Source of the DNA: Frondihabitans sp. PAMC 28766
GTDB taxonomy: Bacteria; Actinomycetota; Actinomycetes; Actinomycetales; Microbacteriaceae
NCBI RefSeq assembly: GCF_001577365.1
Contig: NZ_CP014513.1
Location: forward strand, 2,914,001 to 2,978,000
Length of the DNA stretch: 64,000 nt
Direction of reading: 5' to 3'
The notes beneath the pieces are model-generated. The model saw only the letters and a list, made by a program, of their open reading frames with translations. It was not told where the DNA came from and searched no databases. Positions within the stretch are counted from its first letter, which is position 1. Each line of letters begins with the position of its first letter. A program made the translations under genes and the position numbers. This document shows positions 26,881 through 35,502 of this stretch, one piece after another.

Positions 26881-27040
26881 CTGAAGTCCACCGGCGCTCA
26901 TTCCACTGGCACCGGGGCACTGCTCGCAGCGCCGCGCCTGCTCCCCCGGGAGTACGCAGGTCGCTCTCGGCAGCGGATTCGCTCGCGGCCCGTGACGGCG
27001 AGGCTCTAGTCATGGCTCGCAGACAGCGAGCCCCGACCGA

Positions 27041-27454
27041 ATGGACAGCATCATGACCGCCGCACTCGCCTCACTGCCTCTCGTGCAGCACGCTATCGGG
27101 CCCTGGGGGGACGGAGGAGGCTACGGGCCGGGCTTCGGGCACGTCGGTTTTCCGTGGCCGCTGGTCTTCATCCCCGTGTTCTGGCTGGCGGTGATCGTCG
27201 TCGTCGGGCTCGTGTTCGGGCGGAGGTTCAGGCGCGCTGCCGCGTCTCGGGCGCAGTTCGGGCCGCACGGCTTCGGCCCCGGGGCCGGCTTCGGCCCCTG
27301 GGGCCACGGCGGATGGGGTGCTGCCGTTGGGACCGGATCGGCCGAGCAGGTGCTCTCCGACCGCTTCGCGCGAGGCGACATCGACGAGGTCGAGTATCGC
27401 GCCCGGCTCGAAGTGCTGCGCGCCTCGCAGCAGGGCCCCGGCCCCGTCGCCTAG
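27041..27454 (+). CDS. SHOCT-domain small membrane protein
   Basis: A 137-residue protein: a Gly-rich N-terminus, one membrane segment (about 40-60, PLVFIPVFWLAVIVVVGLVF), a basic then Gly/Phe/Pro-rich linker and a C-terminal SHOCT motif (LSDRFARGDIDEVEYRARLEVL). SHOCT domains are short oligomerisation modules at protein ends. The start is uncertain (ATG at 27041 or 27053), with no clear ribosome site. It lies downstream of the two-component pair. Its TAG stop shares CTAG with the stop of the convergent dehydrogenase gene. Confidence 0.8.
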   Translation: MDSIMTAALASLPLVQHAIGPWGDGGGYGPGFGHVGFPWPLVFIPVFWLAVIVVVGLVFGRRFRRAAASRAQFGPHGFGPGAGFGPWGHGGWGAAVGTGSAEQVLSDRFARGDIDEVEYRARLEVLRASQQGPGPVA

Positions 27455-28473
27455 TAGCCCTGGGCGGGGTCGACCACCCCGATGAAGTCGCCGTCGCCGC
27501 CGAGCGCCCGCACGTTGTGGCGGATGCGCTCGGCGAGCAGCGGCGCCACCATGTCGGGCGTGTCGGCCTGGTGCGGCGTGATCAGCGCGCGGGCGTTCGT
27601 CCACAGCGGGTGGCCGTCGGGCAGCGGTTCGGGGTCGGTCACATCGAGGCCGGCGCCCCAGATCTTCTCGGCGTCGAGCGCCGCGACCAGGGCGTCGGTG
27701 TCGACGAGGCCGCCGCGGGCGATGTTGACCAGCACGGCCGTCTCTTTCATCGCGTCGAACTCGGCCTCGCCGAACAGCTTCGACGTGTCCGCGGTCATGG
27801 CCGCAGCGACGATCACGACGTCGGCGTCGGGCAGCACGTCGCCGAGTGAGGCGGTCGCCACGGTCTTCGCCGCACCGGGCACCGGGGTGGTGCTGCGCCG
27901 CACGATCGTGATCGACGGGGCGAACGGCTCGAGCAGGCGCATGATCTCGAGCGCGATACCGCCGGCGCCGATGATCACGACGTTCAGCCCGTAGAGCGAG
28001 ATGCCCTTCGGCACGCTCGACCAGCCCTCGGCTCGCACGCGCTCGGGGAAGACGCGCAAGAGCGCGAGCGTCAGTGCCACGGCGTGCTCGGCGACGGGCT
28101 CGGAGTACGCGCCCTTGGCACTCGTCCACAGGGGCTTCGGCCGGTCGGCGTACTTCTTCATGACCGAGGCGAACATGTCCACGCCGGCCATCGGCAGCTG
28201 CACCCACTCGATGTTCGGGTGGTCGGTGAGCACGTGGTCGAGCTCGTCGATGGCCTTGTGGCTGAGCCACATGAGCCCGCGGGTCGAGTCGTCGACGGGG
28301 CCGAGCATGCCCCCAGCATCCTGGATCGCCTTCTCGATGTGGTCGGCCGACTCGGGGCCGATCGCGATCGGGCCCGGGGTGGGGCGGTGCGCAGGATCGA
28401 GGGCGGCCGACTCGGTGAGGACGGCGCGGTGGCCCCGCGGCGAGTCGCTCGGTGCGGTGGGGGTGTTCGACAC
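27451..28473 (-). CDS. D-isomer specific 2-hydroxyacid dehydrogenase
   Basis: A 340-residue NAD(P)-dependent oxidoreductase. The nucleotide fold shows VVIIGAGGIALEIM; the catalytic Arg is in NIARGGLVDTDAL, the Glu in DVTDPEPLPDGHPLW and the His in ITPHQADT. The substrate is a 2-keto or 2-hydroxy acid that cannot be named from sequence. The GTG start is well supported by AGGAG eight bases upstream. It is followed upstream on the same strand by the ABC ATPase gene (10-bp gap), which may be co-transcribed. Confidence 0.92.
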   Translation of the reverse strand: MSNTPTAPSDSPRGHRAVLTESAALDPAHRPTPGPIAIGPESADHIEKAIQDAGGMLGPVDDSTRGLMWLSHKAIDELDHVLTDHPNIEWVQLPMAGVDMFASVMKKYADRPKPLWTSAKGAYSEPVAEHAVALTLALLRVFPERVRAEGWSSVPKGISLYGLNVVIIGAGGIALEIMRLLEPFAPSITIVRRSTTPVPGAAKTVATASLGDVLPDADVVIVAAAMTADTSKLFGEAEFDAMKETAVLVNIARGGLVDTDALVAALDAEKIWGAGLDVTDPEPLPDGHPLWTNARALITPHQADTPDMVAPLLAERIRHNVRALGGDGDFIGVVDPAQGY

Positions 28474-28483
28474 GGTGGTGCTC

Positions 28484-29353
28484 CTAGGGCTTGTGCTTTT
28501 TCGGGGTGCGGTCGGAGTCGGGCACGATGTCGAGCGGCGACGCCTGCGACAGGGCCTTCACGTACGGGTCGACGGCATCGTCGAGGACGTCGTCGATGTC
28601 GCCGTAGCCGACGACACGCCCTTCGCGCAGCACTGCCATGCGGTCGGCGACGGCGCGGGCCTCGGTCACCGACGAGGTCACGACGACCGCCGAGAACTGC
28701 CGGTTGCCGTGCAGGGTGCGCAGCAGCTCGAGAACCGATCGCCGCACGAGCACGTCGACCCCCCGGGCCGGCTCGTCGGCGATGAGCAGCTGCGGCTCGA
28801 GCACGAGGCTGCGTGCCAGAGCGATGCGCTGGCGCTGGCCGGCGCTGAGCTCCCACGTCTGCTTGAGCATCGTGCTGAGCGGCAGGTGCACCGAGTCGAC
28901 GAGGTTGGCGACGAGGCGACCGGCCTCTTTGCGATCGAAGCGTCGGTCGCGCTCGTAGAGCGGCTCGGCGACGGCCTCGCCGACGGTGAGGTCGGGGTTG
29001 AGCACGTCGCCGTCGTTCTGCGACAGGTAGCCGACGGCCCCGGTGAGTCGGTCGCGGCGGCGCTTGGACATGGTCTTGATGCGCTGGCCGAGCACGGTCA
29101 GCTCGCCGCCGGCGACGAGGGGGCGGCCTTCGGGCGGTCGCGAGCCGTAGGCGAGGCCGGCGAGGCCTAACGCGAGCGTCGACTTGCCCGAGCCGCTCTC
29201 GCCGAGGACCGCGAGGATCTCGCCGGGCTCGAGAGTGAACGTCACACCGTCGACCGCGCGCACCTCGGGTCGGCCGCCTCGCGCCGGGTACACCAGCGAG
29301 AGGTCGTCGGCGGTGATCACCGGGGCGTCGGGTTGGTCGGTGGGGGCGGTCAC
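28484..29353 (-). CDS. Orphan Opp/Dpp-type ABC transporter ATPase
   Basis: A 289-residue ABC ATPase: Walker A GESGSGKST, Q-loop SQNDGDV, signature LSAGQRQRIALAR, Walker B LLIADEPARGVD and a C-terminal DPYVKALSQASPL region typical of peptide-transporter ATPases. The Walker B is followed by ARGVD where most have T-x-x-L-D. No permease or binding protein is near, so the partner is unknown. The GTG at 29353 (VTAPTDQP) is preferred over an ATG at 29401 because the extra residues look unlike the family and a GAGAG site precedes it. Confidence 0.87.
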   Translation of the reverse strand: MTAPTDQPDAPVITADDLSLVYPARGGRPEVRAVDGVTFTLEPGEILAVLGESGSGKSTLALGLAGLAYGSRPPEGRPLVAGGELTVLGQRIKTMSKRRRDRLTGAVGYLSQNDGDVLNPDLTVGEAVAEPLYERDRRFDRKEAGRLVANLVDSVHLPLSTMLKQTWELSAGQRQRIALARSLVLEPQLLIADEPARGVDVLVRRSVLELLRTLHGNRQFSAVVVTSSVTEARAVADRMAVLREGRVVGYGDIDDVLDDAVDPYVKALSQASPLDIVPDSDRTPKKHKP

Positions 29354-29419
29354 GCGGTGGAGCTCTCTCTCGTCGAGTCGCCCATTCGTCGGGCCGACCA
29401 TTTCAAGCCTAGGCCGCGC

Positions 29420-31327
29420 CTACTCATTGCGGAGGAGCCGACGCGCCGACTCCACCTGCACCAGCTTCAGCTCCAGCTCGCGCCGCGCCTCGGGGTCGTC
29501 CTTGGCGTCGGTGCGGTGCATGCGGCCGAGCAGCTCGGCCTTCTGGTGCAGCAAATCGCGCTCGACCAGCGACGAGAGCACCCCGGTGCAGTAGAGCACC
29601 ATGTCGCTGCCCTCGCGCTCGGGCAGCGGCCCGACGGCCAGCTCTTTCACCAGCGGCGCGAACGGGGCAGGGGTCTGCTCGAGCACGGCGCTGACGAAAT
29701 CCTGCACGTCGAGGGAGTCGAGCGTGGCGGCGATCGCGTCGCGCACCGTCGAAAGCGAGCCGTCCGACATCTGCGCGAACGCCGCCTGCACCGTCAGCTC
29801 GCGGGGCGCGCTCTGCGGGTGCTGCAGGATCGCCATCAGAGCGTCTCGTTCGAGTCTCGTCGAGGGGTCGTCGGGCAGGCGCAGGATGCTCGCCCGCTCG
29901 TCGACCACCACCACCTCGGGCAGGCTGGTGATCGACTGACGGTTCGGGCCGCTCGACGGCGCGAGCCGCTCGACCGCCTTCGGGGCGTGCGCAGCCGCAC
30001 GCCGCGCGGAGTCGACCGCGGTCTGGACCTCGGGCGGGTCGAGCCCCAGCCAGCCGGCGAGCGACCGCACGTAGCCCTGTGTCATCGACACGTCGCGGAT
30101 GCCGGCGACGACAGGAGCCGACGCGCGAAGCGCGGCCACGCGGCCCTCGACGGTCTCGAGGTCGTGCCCGGCGAGCACCCGCTTGATCATGAACTCGAAC
30201 ATCGGCCGCTTGCCCTCGACGAGACGCCGCACGGCGTCGTCGCCGCGGTTCAGTCGGAGGTCGCACGGGTCGAGGCCGTCGGGCGCGACCGCGACGAAGG
30301 TCTGCGCGGCGAACCGCTGCTCTTCGGCGAACGCTCGGCTCGCTGCTCGCTGGCCGGCCTCGTCGGGGTCGAAGGTGAAGACGACCTCGCCGGCCGCGCT
30401 CACGTCGGAGCCGCGGCTGTCGCCGAGCATCGGCCGTAGCACTTTGATGTGGTCGACGCCGAAGCTCGTTCCGCAGGTGGCGACGGCTGTCGTGACCCCC
30501 GCGAGGTGACAGGCCATCACGTCGGTGTAGCCCTCGACGATCACGACGCGCTTGTCTTTGGAGATGGCTCGCCGGGCGAGGTCGAGCCCGTAGAGCACCT
30601 GCGACTTGTGATAGATCGGCGTCTCGGGCGTGTTGAGGTATTTCGGCCCGTTGTCGTCTTCGAGCAGCTTGCGAGCACCGAAGCCGATCGTCGCACCGGT
30701 GACGTCGCGAATGGGCCAGATCAGCCGCCCGCGGAATCGGTCGTACGCGTTGCGGTCGCCGTGGCTGAGGAGGCCGGCGGTGACGAGTTCCTCCTCGGTG
30801 AAGCCGCGGCCCTTCAGATGAGACCGGAGGGCGTCGAACGACTTCGGCGCGAAGCCGACGCCGAAGTGCGCCGCCGCAGCGGGGTCGAATCCGCGTTCGC
30901 CCAGGAAGCGACGACCGGGGTCGGCGTCGGCCGCCGTGAGGTGCTCGACGAAGAACTCGCGCGCCGCCTCGTTGGCCGCCAGCAACCGTGCGCGGTTGCC
31001 GTGGTCGCTGGCCTGCCCGCCGTCTTCGTAGTGCAGCGTGAAGTTGATGCGCGCGGCCATCCGCTCGACGGCCTCTTGGAACGTCGTGTGGTCGGTCTTC
31101 TGGATGAAGCTGAAGACGTCGCCGTCTTCGCCGCAGCCGAAGCAGTGGTAGCGGCCGACCTGCGGTCGCACGTGAAAGCTCGGGCTGCGCTCGTCGTGGA
31201 AGGGGCACAGGCCCTTCATCGAGCCGATGCCGGCACCCTTGAGCGTGACGTAGTCGCCCACCACATCGGCGATGTTGACCCGCGACCGCACCTCGTCGAT
31301 GTCGTTTCGCTGGATCAAGCCGGGCAT
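29420..31327 (-). CDS. dnaG: DNA primase
   Basis: A 635-residue enzyme that makes RNA primers for replication. The N-terminal CHC2 zinc ribbon uses Cys41, His44, Cys62 and Cys65 (CPFHDE...YHCFGCG); the catalytic core and TOPRIM domain show VIVEGYTDVM and FTFDPDEAGQ with the acidic metal ligands; the C-terminal helicase-binding part follows. The ATG at 31327 (MPGLIQRNDIDEVR) is preferred over the GTG at 31333 because AGGG sits about eight bases before it. It is followed by the dgt gene 31 bp upstream on the same strand, a common actinobacterial arrangement. Confidence 0.97.
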   Translation of the reverse strand: MPGLIQRNDIDEVRSRVNIADVVGDYVTLKGAGIGSMKGLCPFHDERSPSFHVRPQVGRYHCFGCGEDGDVFSFIQKTDHTTFQEAVERMAARINFTLHYEDGGQASDHGNRARLLAANEAAREFFVEHLTAADADPGRRFLGERGFDPAAAAHFGVGFAPKSFDALRSHLKGRGFTEEELVTAGLLSHGDRNAYDRFRGRLIWPIRDVTGATIGFGARKLLEDDNGPKYLNTPETPIYHKSQVLYGLDLARRAISKDKRVVIVEGYTDVMACHLAGVTTAVATCGTSFGVDHIKVLRPMLGDSRGSDVSAAGEVVFTFDPDEAGQRAASRAFAEEQRFAAQTFVAVAPDGLDPCDLRLNRGDDAVRRLVEGKRPMFEFMIKRVLAGHDLETVEGRVAALRASAPVVAGIRDVSMTQGYVRSLAGWLGLDPPEVQTAVDSARRAAAHAPKAVERLAPSSGPNRQSITSLPEVVVVDERASILRLPDDPSTRLERDALMAILQHPQSAPRELTVQAAFAQMSDGSLSTVRDAIAATLDSLDVQDFVSAVLEQTPAPFAPLVKELAVGPLPEREGSDMVLYCTGVLSSLVERDLLHQKAELLGRMHRTDAKDDPEARRELELKLVQVESARRLLRNE

Positions 31328-31358
31328 GAGCACACCCTAGGGCCGGCCACCGACACGC

Positions 31359-32717
31359 TCACGCGTGTACCAGGCGGTCGTGCCAGGCCATCGCGCTCTG
31401 GTCGGTGAGCGACGCGACCTGGTCGACGATCACGCGGCGACGGGCGTCGTCGTCGCCGGCTTCGCTCCAGTCGAGGGCGAAGCCAGGATCGAGGCTGGTC
31501 GGGCCGCCCTCCCACAGAGCGTCGGCAAGGGCGGTGAGCACCTCGCGCTGCTGGACGTAGATCGGCTGGCGGGTGCCCTGGGTCATCACGAACGCCGCGA
31601 CGATGCCTTTGAGAGCCGCGATCTCGCCGATGATGTCGGCCGGGATCACGACACTGGCCGAGAAGCGGATGAGGCTCTTCTGCGGGTAGTGCTCGTGAGT
31701 GGCCTCGTCGGCCGAGCCGGCGAACCGGCCGATCAGCTGACTGGTCAGGTTTTTCAGGCGGGCCTGGTCGAGGCGGCCGCCGTCGTAGGAGTCGAGCCAG
31801 ACGTCGAGCGAGCGCAGCCGGTTGAAGGCCTCGACGAGCTCGTCGCGGCTCAGCTCGCCGCCGACCCAGGCGTGCATCGAGTCGATGAGACCCTCGTGGC
31901 CGCCGGGCGCATTAAGCGAGGCGACCTGGATGTAGCCGTTGACGACGGCGTCTTCGAAGTCGTGCACCGAGTAGGCGATGTCGTCGCTCAGATCCATCAC
32001 CTGGGCTTCGATGCAGCGCTGTCGGCGAGGCGCACCGAGGCGCAGCCATTCGAAGGCGGGGGTGTCGTCGTCGTAGAAGCCGAACTTCACCCGGCCCGAC
32101 GGGTCGGCGACGCCTTGCGCTGTCGGCCAGGGGTACTTGCAGCTGGCGTCGAGGCTGGCGCGGGTGAGGTTCAAACCGTAGCTGCGGAACGGTGGGCCCT
32201 CGCTGTCGCCCGGGCCGATCACCTTCGGCTCGATGCGGGTGAGGAGGCGCAGGGTCTGAGCGTTGCCCTCGAAGCCGCCGAAGTCGGCGGCCCAGTCGTT
32301 GAGGGCCTTTTCGCCGTTGTGGCCGAACGGCGGGTGGCCGAGGTCGTGCGCGAGGCACGCCGTGTCGACGACGTCGGGGTCGAGCCCGAGGCTCGTCGCC
32401 AGCTCGCGCCCGACCTGCGCCACCTCGAGCGAATGCGTCAGCCGGTTGCGGGCGAAGTCGAGGCCGGCCGTCGGGCTGAGCACCTGCGTCTTGGCGGCCA
32501 GTCGGCGGAGCGCACTGGAGTGCAGCAGGCGCGCGCGATCGCGCGCGAAGTCGCTGCGGCGGCTCGAGTGCTGCTCGGGCAGCCAGCGCTCGGTGTCGCG
32601 CTCGACGTAGCCGAGCGCTTGCGTGGCAGCGGAGATCATGTGCGAGCCGGAGCCGCTGATCGCAGCCGCCGTCGCCGGGCTCGGGCTCGGTGAGCCGGAG
32701 GTGTCGTAGGTCGTCAT
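31359..32717 (-). CDS. dgt: Deoxyguanosinetriphosphate triphosphohydrolase-like protein
   Basis: A 452-residue HD-domain hydrolase that splits dNTPs to deoxynucleosides and triphosphate, controlling dNTP pools. The HD metal site is seen in RLTHSLEVAQVGR and CLAHDLGHPPFGHNGE, with a later Asp in MDLSDDIAYSVHDFED. The conserved start region is RRSDFARDRARLLHSSALRRLAAKTQV. The ATG at 32717 has GAGG eight bases upstream and gives a 27-residue Ser/Pro tail before the conserved part; a second ATG nearer the domain lacks a ribosome site. It begins 10 bases after the dusB stop. Confidence 0.94.
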   Translation of the reverse strand: MTTYDTSGSPSPSPATAAAISGSGSHMISAATQALGYVERDTERWLPEQHSSRRSDFARDRARLLHSSALRRLAAKTQVLSPTAGLDFARNRLTHSLEVAQVGRELATSLGLDPDVVDTACLAHDLGHPPFGHNGEKALNDWAADFGGFEGNAQTLRLLTRIEPKVIGPGDSEGPPFRSYGLNLTRASLDASCKYPWPTAQGVADPSGRVKFGFYDDDTPAFEWLRLGAPRRQRCIEAQVMDLSDDIAYSVHDFEDAVVNGYIQVASLNAPGGHEGLIDSMHAWVGGELSRDELVEAFNRLRSLDVWLDSYDGGRLDQARLKNLTSQLIGRFAGSADEATHEHYPQKSLIRFSASVVIPADIIGEIAALKGIVAAFVMTQGTRQPIYVQQREVLTALADALWEGGPTSLDPGFALDWSEAGDDDARRRVIVDQVASLTDQSAMAWHDRLVHA

Positions 32718-32727
32718 CCGGCGGGCC

Positions 32728-33894
32728 TCAGCCGCCGCTGTGGTGCAGCTCGGCCGCGGCGAGCTCGCCGCGGAAGGCGTCGTCGAGCTCGCGGCTCTCG
32801 AGCCAGCGATCGGGCAGGGCGGGCTTCTTCGGGGTTCCGGCGCGGCCGCGCGGGCCCTCGGCACCTTCGCCCGGGTAGGGCTGGTCGCCGTCGAGCTGGC
32901 CCAAAAGGTCGTCGAGGGCGGCGAGGGTCGGCACCGTGGCCATCGCGGCACGCAGGTCGCCGCCGACGGGGTAGCCCTTGAAGTACCACGCGACGTGCTT
33001 GCGGATGTCGCGGCACCCGCGATCCTCGTCGCCGAAGAACTCGACGAGCAACTCGGCGTGGCGACGGAACGCCCTGGCGACCTCGCCCAGTGTCGGCTCG
33101 GCCTTCGCCTCTTCGCCGCGGAAGGCGGCCGCGAGGTCGCCGAACAGCCACGGGCGCCCGAGGCAGCCGCGACCGACGACGACGCCGTCGCAGCCGGTCT
33201 GGTCGACCATGCGGAGGGCATCGGCCGCCGACCAGATGTCGCCGTTGCCGAGCACCGGCGTGCCGGTGATGGTCTCTTTGAGCTTCCTGATGGCCGACCA
33301 GTCGGCGTGGCCGGAGTAGAACTCGGACGCCGTGCGGGCGTGCAGCGCGATCGAGGCGACGCCAGCGCCCTCGGCCGCCTTGCCCGCCTCGAGGTAGGTG
33401 AGGTGGTCGGAGTCGATGCCCTTGCGCATCTTGACGGTCAGCGGGATGTCGCCGGCGGCCTTGACGGCGCGCTCGACGATCTCGCGGAAGAGACCGAGCT
33501 TCCAGGGGAGGGCCGCGCCGCCGCCCTTGCGAGTGACCTTAGGCACCGGACAACCGAAGTTGAGGTCGATGTGGTCGGCGCGGTCTTCGGCCACGAGCAT
33601 CGTGACGGCCTCGGCCACCGTGTTGGGCTCGACGCCGTACAGCTGGATGCTTCGAGTCGTCTCGCTCTCGTGGTGCGTGATGAGCCGCATCGACTCGGGC
33701 GTGCGCTCGACGAGCGCGCGACTGGTGATCATCTCGCTGACGTAGAGGCCTGCGCCGTACTCGCGGCAGAGCCGACGGAACGCGGTGTTCGTGATGCCGG
33801 CCATGGGCGCGAGCACGACGGGCGAGTCGACCGTGAGCCGGCCGATCGCCAAGGTGTCTGGGCGCTGGGAGCGCTGAGGAAGGGTGATCGTCAT
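32728..33894 (-). CDS. dusB: tRNA-dihydrouridine synthase
   Basis: A 388-residue FMN-dependent enzyme that reduces uridine to dihydrouridine in tRNA D loops. The TIM barrel shows VVLAPMAGITNTAFRRL, the catalytic Cys115 in NFGCPVPKVTRKGGG, HARTASEFYSGHADW and VVVGRGCLGRPW. A Pro/Gly-rich C-terminal tail of about 60 residues follows. It is the first gene of a likely dusB-dgt-dnaG transcript. No clear ribosome site is seen at the ATG. Confidence 0.96.
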   Translation of the reverse strand: MTITLPQRSQRPDTLAIGRLTVDSPVVLAPMAGITNTAFRRLCREYGAGLYVSEMITSRALVERTPESMRLITHHESETTRSIQLYGVEPNTVAEAVTMLVAEDRADHIDLNFGCPVPKVTRKGGGAALPWKLGLFREIVERAVKAAGDIPLTVKMRKGIDSDHLTYLEAGKAAEGAGVASIALHARTASEFYSGHADWSAIRKLKETITGTPVLGNGDIWSAADALRMVDQTGCDGVVVGRGCLGRPWLFGDLAAAFRGEEAKAEPTLGEVARAFRRHAELLVEFFGDEDRGCRDIRKHVAWYFKGYPVGGDLRAAMATVPTLAALDDLLGQLDGDQPYPGEGAEGPRGRAGTPKKPALPDRWLESRELDDAFRGELAAAELHHSGG

Positions 33895-34018
33895 CGGTGT
33901 CGATTATCCCATCTCGGTGGGTCGTGGCCAGCCCGTCTCGTGATCCTGTGGACAACTCGGCGACCTGCCTCATCGATGTGGAGGGAATGCGCGAGGGCCC
34001 CCCATCGTTGTCGGGCTC

Positions 34019-34504
34019 GTGACCAGCACCGGAACAGACAGAGTCCTCGCCGACGCCGAGGCCCGAGGGCTCAGGATCGAGATCGCGCACCGCCCCGAGG
34101 CCGAGAGCCTCGAGCGGGCGGCCGAGTTGCTGGGCATCGAGCCCTCGACGATCGTCAAGAGCCTGGTCGTCAAGAAGCACGACGGCACCTTCCTCTTCGC
34201 CCTCGTGCCCGGAGGGCGCCAGATCTCGTGGTCGAAGCTTCGGGCCGTCGTCGGTGTCAACAAGCTGTCCATGCCGTCGCCCGACATCGCCCTCGAGGCG
34301 ACGGGGTTCGAGCGCGGCACGATCACGCCGGTCGGCAGCTCGACCGCGTGGCCCGTCTTCGCCGACGAGCGTGTCACGGGCACCAGGATCGCCCTCGGCG
34401 CCGGTTCGCACGGCAGCAGCGCTTTCGTCGACGCGGACGCGTTGATCGGGGCCTACCACGCGACCGTCGCGGACATCACCGACGAAACGGTGCCGCGGGG
34501 CTGA
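34019..34504 (+). CDS. ybaK: YbaK/EbsC-type aminoacyl-tRNA deacylase
   Basis: A 161-residue protein of the YbaK fold, which hydrolyses mischarged tRNA such as Cys-tRNA(Pro). The key Lys lies in TIVKSLVVKKHDG; later motifs are LVPGGRQISWSKLR and FADERVTGTRIALGAGSHG. Exact specificity is not certain from sequence. It starts with GTG without an obvious ribosome site and may be poorly translated or leaderless. It is divergent from dusB (124 bp) and convergent with the small gene at 34520. Confidence 0.9.
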   Translation: MTSTGTDRVLADAEARGLRIEIAHRPEAESLERAAELLGIEPSTIVKSLVVKKHDGTFLFALVPGGRQISWSKLRAVVGVNKLSMPSPDIALEATGFERGTITPVGSSTAWPVFADERVTGTRIALGAGSHGSSAFVDADALIGAYHATVADITDETVPRG

Positions 34505-34519
34505 TCTCGCCTACGGGAT

Positions 34520-34732
34520 CTAGAGAGAGGCGCCCTCGTCGAGAGCGGCGGTGACGGCTCGAGCCGACGCAGCCGCAGCCTCGTCGGGCGACGGCTCGAT
34601 GTCGATCTCGGCGTCGCCGCCGGCGCCGGCGCCGGGCACCACGCATGAGTCGCCCTCGCAGACGACGGCATCGGCCGCGCCCAGCATGGTGAAGACCGGC
34701 GCCTGCGGCGTGCCGGTGGGCTCGGTGGTCAT
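34520..34732 (-). CDS. Hypothetical small acidic protein coupled to FrnE-like gene
   Basis: A 70-residue acidic protein with a Cys pair (VVCEGDSCVVPG) and an Ala/Asp/Glu-rich tail. Its ATG overlaps the stop of the DsbA-family gene (ATGA), so it is translated from the same message. The two nearby cysteines and the link to a thiol oxidoreductase suggest it could be a redox partner or substrate, which is inference. No family is recognised. Confidence 0.7.
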   Translation of the reverse strand: MTTEPTGTPQAPVFTMLGAADAVVCEGDSCVVPGAGAGGDAEIDIEPSPDEAAAASARAVTAALDEGASL

Positions 34733-35436
34733 CGAACGACCTCGGCGTTCTCGCCTGCTCCGTCGGCCGCTACCGCCTCGGCGGCGACCGTCTGGAGGAC
34801 CTCGAGGAAGGCCGCGGGATCCTGCGCCCCCGACACCCCGTACTTGCTCTCGAACACGAAGAACGGCACCCCGTTGATGCCGTAGGCCTGTGCCTGCGCC
34901 TGGTCGGCGCGCACGTCCGCCAGGAACTCGTCGCTCTCGAGCGACCGCACGACGTCGGCGCGGTCGAACCCGGCCTCCTCGGCGATGTCGGCGAGCACCT
35001 CGGTCTGCCCGAGGTGGCGACCCTTCTCGAAGTACGCGCTCAGGAGGCGCTCCTTCATGTCGAGCTGCGCGCCCTTCGACTTGGCGTAGTGGATGAGCTG
35101 ATGGGCCTTCACCGTGTTGGTGTGGTGCATGGCGTCGAAGTCGTAGTCGAGCCCGACGCTGCCCGCGATGCCGGCGAGGTTGTCGAGCATGGCCTGCGCC
35201 CGATCAACGGGGAGGCCCTTGTGGCGGGCGAGGAACTCCGCCTCGTTGCCCTCGAAGTCGACCGGAGTGTCGGGCGAGAGCTCGAACGAGTGGTATTCGA
35301 CCTCGACGTCGCCCGCGAACTGGCCGGCTGCCATCTCGAACTTGCGCTTGCCGATGAAGCACCACGGGCACGCGATGTCCGACCAGACGTCGACTTTGAT
35401 GGGGCTCTGGCTGCTGTTGCTCTTGGTGTCGCTCAC
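34729..35436 (-). CDS. DsbA-family (FrnE-like) thiol oxidoreductase
   Basis: A 235-residue cytoplasmic thioredoxin-fold protein. The active site is CPWC (Cys23-Cys26) after VDVWSDIA, a helical insertion fills about 70-170, and the cis-Pro loop is GINGVPFFVFE. There is no signal peptide, which fits the FrnE-like DsbA branch (2-hydroxychromene-2-carboxylate isomerase-related). It may handle disulfides or oxidative stress in the cytoplasm. It starts with GTG and lacks a strong ribosome site; a small Cys-containing gene is coupled to it. Confidence 0.92.
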   Translation of the reverse strand: MSDTKSNSSQSPIKVDVWSDIACPWCFIGKRKFEMAAGQFAGDVEVEYHSFELSPDTPVDFEGNEAEFLARHKGLPVDRAQAMLDNLAGIAGSVGLDYDFDAMHHTNTVKAHQLIHYAKSKGAQLDMKERLLSAYFEKGRHLGQTEVLADIAEEAGFDRADVVRSLESDEFLADVRADQAQAQAYGINGVPFFVFESKYGVSGAQDPAAFLEVLQTVAAEAVAADGAGENAEVVR

Positions 35437-35502
35437 GATGGAGGCAACCTGGCATCGGCCGCCTGCATTCCCCGTGGGCGCCGCAGCGGCCTCCCGCGCA
35501 CC

